Part shown: positions 58,451-64,000 of the stretch, piece by piece
Layout: each line of letters begins with the position of its first letter
Numbering within the stretch: the first letter of the stretch is position 1
Assembly (NCBI GenBank): GCA_902826685.1
Contig: CADEFT010000018.1
Coordinates: forward strand, 1 to 64,000
Source of the DNA: an uncultured Acidobacteriota bacterium
GTDB taxonomy: Bacteria > Acidobacteriota > Terriglobia > Bryobacterales > Bryobacteraceae
Direction: 5' to 3'
Length of the DNA: 64,000 nt
Notes under the pieces: model-generated
Seen by the model: the letters and a program-made list of their open reading frames with translations, nothing else
Told to the model about the DNA's origin: nothing
Database searches by the model: none
Made by a program: the position numbers and the translations under genes

Positions 58451-60489
58451 AGAAGTTTGATCAGAAAAGCGCGGCGAATCTGGCTGGCCAGGATGTAATC
58501 TTCGGACTGGAATTCCGGATGCCGGCTGTCGAGCAGATTCTGCCCGAGGAAGCTGAGCTCGAATTGCTCCGACAGGCGCCAGGCGAGCCGCGCGTCCAGG
58601 CGGGCGTAGGCCGGAATGCCCAGCCCTTCGAGCGCCGACACGTAGTAGAGCGAAGTATCGAAGCTCACCTTGCGGGTCAGATCGGCCGACGATCGCAGTT
58701 GCACCTGGTGGCGCGGCGAGGAGCCGGCGAAATCGGTGTCGGCCATCACGGCGGGGCGCGGATCGAAGTGGAGCCGCATCCAGGAATAGTTGGCGTTCCA
58801 GCGCCAGCGGCGGACTGGCGAAAACGTGGTGGCGATCTCGGCGCCGGTGGAGCGCGCGCCTCGCGAATGCGCGAAAGTAGTGGGCACCACCAGACGCTGC
58901 ACCGGGCTCGTTTGGAAATAGGGCGCGCCCGGGCGCAGTTCCTTGAGATTTCCATAAACGCTATGGAAGGCTGCCAGGTCGAAGGAAAAGTGGCGTGTCA
59001 CCTGATTGCGGTAACCGGCCTCGTAGCTCAACACGATCTCCGAGCCTAGCGAAGGGTCGCCGGCAAGCAGACCCGTGGCGCCGAACGCCGCCCCAGGCAA
59101 AGGAAACTCGATGCGCACGTCGTGATCGGCGCGCGAGGGAGTGCGTACGGCGCGCGAAACGGCGGTCCAAAGGGAATGGCGCGGCGACGCCATGTAGATT
59201 AACCGGGCGCTCGGCTGCACCTCGAGACCGGTGAAGGAGTTGTGCTGGAACTTCGATCCGATGGTGAACACCAGCTTATCCGGGACCAGGGAGATGTTGT
59301 CCTGGGCGAAGGCGCTGGCCAGATGATCGTAGCGGCGCGGCGGATCGAACCGGGCGTTGGCCTTTGGCACGATGCCCGAGAAGGAATGGCGATAGCCGCC
59401 TCCCCATACCACCTCATGGCGGTTCGAGAAGGCGATGCGATGCTGGAAATCGACGTCGGCGGTGCGCAGCGAGGCGGTGCCCATCGTCTCGTGAAGGGTG
59501 ACGGAGTTGAAGTAAGCCTGCAGGGCCATGCCGGAGCGCGACGAGAACACGCGGCGCCAGCGCGCCAGCGCGAAGCCTCCCGATTGCCGCGAGCCGCTTT
59601 CGACCGGCGGTGTCAGGCCGTTCAACGGGAACGTGTTGAATACCGACTCGCGGGTCGAGGCGCGGAAAACGTCGCCCTGCGCGGTGAAGGAATCGCGCGA
59701 ATTGATCTCGAAGTCGACGCGGGCGCCGCCGCGCAAGGCGCTCCAGCCGTCGTAGGCGGGCCGGCCGGCCGGAGTGGCCATCGCCCCGCGGTCGAAGTAT
59801 TTCGAATAGGCCCGATAGGCGGCCCGGTCGCCGATGCGGCCGCCGTGGCGCACCGATACCGACGGGCGGTCGACGTTACCGGCCGACGTGCTGATGAGGT
59901 TGCCCTGCGTATCGCCCGCGTTCCGGGTGATGATGTTGATGACGCCGTTGACCGCATTGGCACCCCACATGGTCGCGCCCGGGCCGCGAACGACTTCAAT
60001 GCGCTCGATGTCCTCCACCATCAGGTCGTTCTGCTCCCAGTAGACGCCCGAGTACAGCACGTTGTAGACGCTGCGGCCGTCGATGAGCACCAGCATCTTG
60101 TTCGAGAAGCGGCCGGCGAAGCCGCGCGCCGAGATCGCCCACTTGCTGCCGTCGATCTGCGCCACCTGCAGGCCCGGCACCATGCGCAGAGCCTCCGGCA
60201 CGCTGCCCGCGCCCGAACGCCGGATGTCTTCCTGCGTGATCACAAAGACGGCCGCGGCCGCCTGGCTGAGCTTCTGGTCCTTCCGGCCCACCGAGCTGAC
60301 CTCGATATTCATCAGATCTTCGAGACTCACATCGGCGAGGCGGGCGCCGGCCCGCGGCTTTGCGACCGCCGGCGGTGCGGTTGTAAACTGCCCGTCCGCC
60401 TTTTCTTCGGCTCCGAGGCACGCCGCCGCCAGCAGCAGGGCCGCCGCGATGTTCCGAAACGACGGTGCTCTGTAACCGGAAATTCCCAT
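58438..60489 (-). CDS. TonB-dependent receptor leading the YfiR/c-di-GMP operon
   Basis: A 683-aa outer-membrane receptor. After a signal peptide comes an N-terminal extension (about 25-55) containing LADVSLEDLMNIEVSSVGRK, the TonB-box-like start of this subfamily. A complete plug (VFVITQEDIRRSGAGSVPEA, GFAGRFSNKMLVLIDG, IERIEVVRGPGATMWGANAV, NGVINIITR) and a barrel ending in terminal Phe (LLWTF) follow. This subfamily regularly precedes yfiR and a histidine kinase, so it may sense rather than import. A hairpin (CCGCC/GGCGG, 60501-60521) lies about 11 nt upstream of the ATG. Confidence 0.92.
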   Translation of the reverse strand: MGISGYRAPSFRNIAAALLLAAACLGAEEKADGQFTTAPPAVAKPRAGARLADVSLEDLMNIEVSSVGRKDQKLSQAAAAVFVITQEDIRRSGAGSVPEALRMVPGLQVAQIDGSKWAISARGFAGRFSNKMLVLIDGRSVYNVLYSGVYWEQNDLMVEDIERIEVVRGPGATMWGANAVNGVINIITRNAGDTQGNLISTSAGNVDRPSVSVRHGGRIGDRAAYRAYSKYFDRGAMATPAGRPAYDGWSALRGGARVDFEINSRDSFTAQGDVFRASTRESVFNTFPLNGLTPPVESGSRQSGGFALARWRRVFSSRSGMALQAYFNSVTLHETMGTASLRTADVDFQHRIAFSNRHEVVWGGGYRHSFSGIVPKANARFDPPRRYDHLASAFAQDNISLVPDKLVFTIGSKFQHNSFTGLEVQPSARLIYMASPRHSLWTAVSRAVRTPSRADHDVRIEFPLPGAAFGATGLLAGDPSLGSEIVLSYEAGYRNQVTRHFSFDLAAFHSVYGNLKELRPGAPYFQTSPVQRLVVPTTFAHSRGARSTGAEIATTFSPVRRWRWNANYSWMRLHFDPRPAVMADTDFAGSSPRHQVQLRSSADLTRKVSFDTSLYYVSALEGLGIPAYARLDARLAWRLSEQFELSFLGQNLLDSRHPEFQSEDYILASQIRRAFLIKLLWTF

Positions 60490-60593
60490 GGCTGATAGAT
60501 CCGCCTTCTGTTCATCGGCGGCACGGGTACGTTTCCGATTACTCCATTCGGCTACTCGGAGGGGGGCAAAGTACCTAGGGCAGGATGGAAAAT

Positions 60594-60659
60594 CGAAACC
60601 GGCGCGAGAAACGGAAGACTCTTACTGACTGGCTTCCGAAGCGCGCGCCGGTCGTTTCG
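60594..60659 (-). terminator. Long imperfect hairpin, terminator-like on the minus strand
   Basis: ACCGGCGCG (60598-60606) pairs with CGCGCCGGT (60644-60652), with CGGAAG/CTTCCG (60612-60617, 60633-60638) as an inner stem and a flanking CGAA/TTCG match. On the minus strand the 3' arm is followed by TTTCGATTTTCC, a moderate T-tract. It lies between the cytochrome gene and the TonB operon. The 220-bp gap (60490-60709) otherwise holds the TonB leader; I recognise no riboswitch core in it. Confidence 0.5.
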
Positions 60660-60709
60660 TGGATGGTTCCAATTTAGGGGATCGGGCGGGCGGCGGGCAA
60701 TCGGTGGAA

Positions 60710-61207
60710 TCACCGGGGTTCGTGGCAGTAATTGCACGACATGTTGGCTTTGTTGCGGCGGTGGCAGTCCATGCAGCCACCCATGCTGATATCGGTCTCG
60801 CGCGCCAGAGCTTCGCGCTGGGCGACGGGCCCGTGGCAGGTCTCGCATTTGGCTCCCGCTTCCACATGCGCTTTGTGGGAGAAGAACACGTAGCTGGGAA
60901 TCTGGTAGATGCGGATCCACGGTACGTCGCGGCCTTCCTTCGCAAATGACGAGAGCTTCTGAATATGCGGGGAATCGGTTTTGACGGACGTATGGCAGCC
61001 CATGCAGACCTTGGTCTCCGGAATGCCCATCATCTCGCCGGGATCGGGATTGGTATGACAGCCCTGGCACTTCAGTCCCATGGCGAGGTGCTTTTTGTGG
61101 CTGTAGGGAATGGGCTGCTGAGGCGCCTTGAGGGTCGGTGGCGGAGGGGCGGCGGCCGGTTCCTGCGCCGCGAGCGTCAGGCCCAACAGGGCGGCGAGAG
61201 CGATCAC
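60710..61207 (-). CDS. Exported pentaheme cytochrome c
   Basis: A 165-aa protein with a Sec signal peptide (VIALAALLGLTLAAQEP). Five CxxCH heme sites are present (CQGCH, CMGCH, CETCH, CMDCH, CNYCH), with extra His residues (YSHKKHLAMG, FSHKAHVEAG) as distal ligands, in the style of c7/c3-type cytochromes. GTG 61207 overlaps the GMC gene stop (GTGA). It is most likely the electron acceptor subunit of the GMC dehydrogenase, passing electrons to the respiratory chain. Confidence 0.9.
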   Translation of the reverse strand: MIALAALLGLTLAAQEPAAAPPPPTLKAPQQPIPYSHKKHLAMGLKCQGCHTNPDPGEMMGIPETKVCMGCHTSVKTDSPHIQKLSSFAKEGRDVPWIRIYQIPSYVFFSHKAHVEAGAKCETCHGPVAQREALARETDISMGGCMDCHRRNKANMSCNYCHEPR

Positions 61208-62787
61208 AGCGCCCCTTTCCGGCGCTGGTCGAGAATATACTCGCTGGCACGCATCGAAAGCGCGAGGATGGTCAAGGTCGGGTTCTGCACGCCGCCGCAT
61301 ACGAACGAACTGCCATCCACCACGAACAGGTTGCGCACGTCGTGGCTCTGGTTCCAGCCGTTGAGCACGCTCGATTTCGGATCGGCGCCCATGCGCACGG
61401 TGCCCAGTTCATGGATGCTTTCCCCGGGCGGCACCATCTGGGAGTGAGCGGCGATCACTTGGAATCCGGCATCGGTGCAAAGCTCCGAAGCGGTCTCCAT
61501 CGAATCCTTCGCCATGGCGTATTCGTTGTCGCCGTACTTCTGGGTAATGTGCAGCGACGGGATGCCCCATTCGTCCTTCACATCGGGCTGAATGCGGACG
61601 AAATTCTCTTTCCGCGGCAGGGCCTCGCCCATCGTGGTGAGCGAAAAGCCGGTGCCCTGAAGTTCGTTCATTTCCTTGAGCAGTTCCTCGCCGTAAAGCG
61701 GCAGGTAGCGCGGCGAGGGCGTGAAGCCGCCGCCGAAATCCCAGGCATAGCCGCGCAGGAATTTCCGGTCGTTGCGCTGCAGGTTGCGGAAGCGGGGCAC
61801 ATAGCCTCCGCCGCCCATCAATCCGCGGCCGCCCTTGCCGCCGCGTGCTTCAGGCACCACCGCGGTGACGACGTTTTTCACATAAAACTGATCGAACAGA
61901 TACTGGCCGAGCGTGCCGCTGGAATTGCCGAGTCCCTGCGCAAAGCGAGTGGACTTCGAGTTCAGCAGAATGCGGCAGCTTTCAAGGGTTGAGGCGCCGA
62001 GCACGACCACTCGCGCCTTCACTTCGTATTCGTTCTTCGAACGCCGGTCGACGAAGACGGCGCCGTTGGCGAGACCGGTGGCCGGGTCGATGGTGATTTC
62101 GCGAACCACGGCGTTGGGGGTGAGCGTAAGGTTGCCCGATTCGAGCGCGGCGGGCAGCAGCAGGTTGGTGGAACTGGCCAGCGTGCCGGTGGCGCGGCGG
62201 GACTTGGTGGTGGGGATATCGCGCTTGCGGCAGGCGGCGATGAATCGCTTCACGCTTTCCGAATCGGGCGATTCGTCGATCTGGATGTTGCCGTCGGGCA
62301 TCTGCGGCAGCCCTTCGTTGCGGCCCATGACGTGGATCATCGGCTCCACACGGTCGTAGAAAGGCGCGAGGTCCCGATAGCCGATCGGCCAGTTATCGCC
62401 GAAGCCGTCGTGATCCTTGGCTTTGAAGACGTGATCGGACAGGCGCCAGGAGGCGCGGCCCCAGCGCAGCGTCTTGCCGCCTACGGCGCGGATGCGCACC
62501 CAGTAGAAGGGATCGCTCTTGTCATAGCTGTAGGGATTCTGTTTCTCGTCGGCCCACAAGTTCGCGTCGAATTCCGACGCCTGAGTGACGTGCGGGAACC
62601 GGCCGGGCTTGCCGAAGCCGCGGTAGGGAAGATCGTAGACGGGCTTCATCACCCGTTGCTTGTCGTAGTCGATGAGCGGACCGGCATCGAGCATCAGGCA
62701 ACTGGCGCCGGCACGGGCCAGCACCCAGGCCGCCATGCCACCCGCCGCGCCGGAACCGATGATGAGAACGTCGTAGGTCTTGGCCAT
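61204..62787 (-). CDS. GMC-family FAD-dependent dehydrogenase, large subunit
   Basis: A 527-aa flavoprotein. The dinucleotide-binding motif is VLIIGSGAAGGMAAWVLARA; GGKTLRWGRASWRL is the GMC signature region, and the C-terminal IHELGTVRMGADPKSSVLN and NLFVVDGSSFVCGGVQNPT hold the catalytic His/Asn region. It resembles gluconate 2-dehydrogenase and fructose dehydrogenase large subunits. It has no signal of its own and probably crosses the membrane by riding with the Tat-signal-bearing small subunit. It lies 18 nt after that gene and overlaps the cytochrome gene. The sugar or polyol substrate is unknown. Confidence 0.9.
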   Translation of the reverse strand: MAKTYDVLIIGSGAAGGMAAWVLARAGASCLMLDAGPLIDYDKQRVMKPVYDLPYRGFGKPGRFPHVTQASEFDANLWADEKQNPYSYDKSDPFYWVRIRAVGGKTLRWGRASWRLSDHVFKAKDHDGFGDNWPIGYRDLAPFYDRVEPMIHVMGRNEGLPQMPDGNIQIDESPDSESVKRFIAACRKRDIPTTKSRRATGTLASSTNLLLPAALESGNLTLTPNAVVREITIDPATGLANGAVFVDRRSKNEYEVKARVVVLGASTLESCRILLNSKSTRFAQGLGNSSGTLGQYLFDQFYVKNVVTAVVPEARGGKGGRGLMGGGGYVPRFRNLQRNDRKFLRGYAWDFGGGFTPSPRYLPLYGEELLKEMNELQGTGFSLTTMGEALPRKENFVRIQPDVKDEWGIPSLHITQKYGDNEYAMAKDSMETASELCTDAGFQVIAAHSQMVPPGESIHELGTVRMGADPKSSVLNGWNQSHDVRNLFVVDGSSFVCGGVQNPTLTILALSMRASEYILDQRRKGAL

Positions 62788-62805
62788 GATCGGTGTGATC
62801 CTCTC

Positions 62806-63372
62806 TCAGTCGAGCGGCAGCCAATAGGCGCCCATGCCCGCCGCCGAGCGGCTGCGGCGCGATACCGCGGCGGCGTAGACGCGTGAGTTGATGGTCGCCT
62901 GCATGAGATCGTCTTTCACTTCCTTGAGAAAGCGCGCGAAAGGGTCGGCGGGCGGGGCGTAGGTCCATTTGGCGGCGAGCGGCGCGAGGATCGCCTTGGC
63001 TTCGGTGGCGCTTGCGTCGCGGAAGGGCTTCGAATAGAGCCGCGCCGATTCGGAATTGAGCCGGTCGAGGCCGTCCTGGTAGAGCTTGCGGCGGGCGGCA
63101 TTCGACTCGCCGATCAGAAAATCGAGGAACGCGGGCGCTCCGGCCTCGACCGCGCCCGGCCGGTCGCCGGCCTTGGGCATCAGCAGATCGGCCAGTTTCT
63201 CGAGAGCCGCCATCTGGTCCCGGCCGAACAGACGGCCGCGCGGCTGACCCACGGCGTCGGCGGCGGTTTCGGCCAGTTTCGGAAATTCGGGCGCCGGCGC
63301 GGGAGCGGTTTGGGCGGCGGCCGGCAGCGCGGGCAGGGCGGCGATCGACTGAAGCAGTCTGCGGCGTTTCAT
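62806..63372 (-). CDS. Gluconate 2-dehydrogenase subunit 3 family protein (Tat signal)
   Basis: A 188-aa small subunit. The leader MKRRRLLQSIAALPALPAAA is a twin-arginine signal. The body has the subunit-3 pattern LFGRDQMAALEKLADLLMPK, GAPAFLDFLIGESNA and FARFLKEVKDDLMQATINS. It probably carries the GMC subunit through Tat and stabilises it. ATG 63372 is preferred over the long frame to 63837. It is divergent from the alpha/beta hydrolase gene with 30 bp between starts. Confidence 0.88.
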   Translation of the reverse strand: MKRRRLLQSIAALPALPAAAQTAPAPAPEFPKLAETAADAVGQPRGRLFGRDQMAALEKLADLLMPKAGDRPGAVEAGAPAFLDFLIGESNAARRKLYQDGLDRLNSESARLYSKPFRDASATEAKAILAPLAAKWTYAPPADPFARFLKEVKDDLMQATINSRVYAAAVSRRSRSAAGMGAYWLPLD

Positions 63373-63402
63373 GGCTCTCTTCCATAGTAATCTTGTTGCG
63401 GA

Positions 63403-64000
63403 ATGGAAACTCTGCTCTCTCTGCGCTGGCTGATCGTCATCGCCGCCGGCTATGCGCTGCTGGTCTTTGTGGCACATCGCAGCCTGTATCATCCGGCGAA
63501 ATATCCGGAAGGCTGGTGGGACCTGCAGGCGCGCCTGGAGGCTCGCGACGTCGCGCTCACCGCCGCCGATGGAGTCAAGCTGCATGCGTGGTTTATCGAG
63601 CAGCCGGGAGCCGAAGTGGTCACGCTGTTCCTGCACGGCAATGCGGGTAACGTGACGCATCGCGGCCTGGCGATCGCCGGGATCCGCGCCGCGGGATCTT
63701 CCATCCTGATGCCCGACTACCGGGGTTATGGCAAAAGCGAAGGCAGCCCAAGCGAGCGGGGACTTTACGCCGACGCCACGGCGTCCTATCGATGGCTGAT
63801 CGCCCAGGGCTACAAGCCGGGCAATATCGTGCTGCATGGCGAATCGCTGGGTTGCGCAGTGGCGGTGGAACTGGCGGCGCGGGAGGCGGTGCGTTCGCTG
63901 GTTCTCGAAGCTCCGTTCACGAGTCCACGCGACGTGGCGGGGCGCATTTTCCCCGTGCTCGGCCCGATGCTGATCTGGGGCTTCAACAGCCGCGCGCGGA
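63403..64000 (+). CDS. Alpha/beta hydrolase (BEM46/ABHD13-like), truncated at the window edge
   Basis: An open frame from ATG 63403 continues past the end (199 complete codons visible). It starts with a membrane anchor (LRWLIVIAAGYALLVFVAH), then the hydrolase fold: VTLFLHGNAGNVTHRG (oxyanion loop), ILMPDYRGYGKSEGSP and VLHGESLGCAVAVEL with Ser as nucleophile. The catalytic Asp and His lie beyond the window. The anchored form is common in Gram-negatives; the substrate is unknown. Confidence 0.87.
   Translation, partial: METLLSLRWLIVIAAGYALLVFVAHRSLYHPAKYPEGWWDLQARLEARDVALTAADGVKLHAWFIEQPGAEVVTLFLHGNAGNVTHRGLAIAGIRAAGSSILMPDYRGYGKSEGSPSERGLYADATASYRWLIAQGYKPGNIVLHGESLGCAVAVELAAREAVRSLVLEAPFTSPRDVAGRIFPVLGPMLIWGFNSRAR

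Noticed and set aside
60490..60600. c-di-GMP riboswitch upstream of the TonB/c-di-GMP operon
   Set aside because: A GGGCAAA string is present, but on the strand opposite to the operon, and I could not find the GACGCAAAGCC and GGTTACCG core of the c-di-GMP-I class.
63373..63837. Long N-terminal extension of the gluconate dehydrogenase subunit 3 gene
   Set aside because: It is antisense to the alpha/beta hydrolase gene, and the Tat signal starts cleanly at 63372.

Overview
The window looks like a chromosomal segment of a GC-rich, Gram-negative acidobacterium, probably near Bryobacterales/Solibacter. This is inferred from gene families, because there is no rRNA here to settle it. The pointers are a 1106-residue Oar-type TonB receptor with an N-terminal carboxypeptidase-regulatory domain, a TonB receptor–YfiR–histidine kinase operon, Tat-exported Gfo/Idh oxidoreductases and amidohydrolases, and exported multiheme cytochrome/GMC dehydrogenase genes. 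Genes are tightly packed, with many ATGA/GTGA overlaps. I see no tRNA, rRNA, CRISPR array, insertion sequence or prophage.

Layout. 0-4.7 kb (+): MFS exporter, exported HExxH metalloprotein, two exported thioredoxin-fold proteins and a methyltransferase, with a divergent 44-aa basic protein at the left edge. 4.7-5.3 kb: a small membrane protein between the methyltransferase 3' end and a second, truncated copy of that 3' end. 5.3-8.7 kb: Oar-like receptor. 8.6-12.2 kb (-): purC-cvpA-gph-amidohydrolase-WbuC cupin. 12.4-19.6 kb: orphan LuxR-type regulator, msrA, HtrA protease, EamA permease, M20 peptidase, citrate synthase, another exported thioredoxin-like protein, DinB protein. 19.7-23.7 kb (+): a secreted trypsin-fold protease with five C-terminal PPC-like repeats, followed by a stand-alone paralogue of its own N-terminal domain. 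23.7-29.3 kb (+): VapBC-type toxin-antitoxin, D-aminoacylase-like amidohydrolase, radical SAM protein, membrane protein plus winged-helix regulator, isoprenyl transferase, OsmC. 29.2-34.1 kb: beta-helix protein, HpcH/HpaI aldolase, SerA, Gfo/Idh/MocA oxidoreductase. 34.2-35.4 kb: HTH regulator plus nucleotidyltransferase pair with a palindromic operator candidate. 35.5-38.9 kb (-): ACS-type MFS transporter, prfA, DUF1385 protein. 38.9-47.6 kb (-): two-component system, two tandem PPK2 kinases and a CusCBA-type RND metal efflux system. 47.8-53.1 kb: sixA, O-antigen ligase-like protein, SDR, a tandem repeat array, dipeptide epimerase, apt, a small outer-membrane barrel, acylphosphatase. 53.1-60.5 kb (-): a five-gene TonB receptor/YfiR/c-di-GMP signalling operon. 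60.7-63.4 kb (-): a three-subunit periplasmic GMC dehydrogenase with a pentaheme cytochrome. The window ends inside an alpha/beta hydrolase gene.

Most striking points: (1) two independent cases of duplicated gene 3' ends (4573-5272 and 50248-50643), the second a three-unit tandem array that reiterates the convergent SDR/epimerase junction; (2) a secreted protease gene coupled to a free-standing copy of its own N-terminal domain; (3) a receptor-to-c-di-GMP operon whose hybrid kinase carries degenerate receivers; (4) a metal-efflux cluster with a two-component system, paired PPK2 kinases and a 9-bp inverted repeat in its leader region. All assignments come from reading the sequence; no database search was run.
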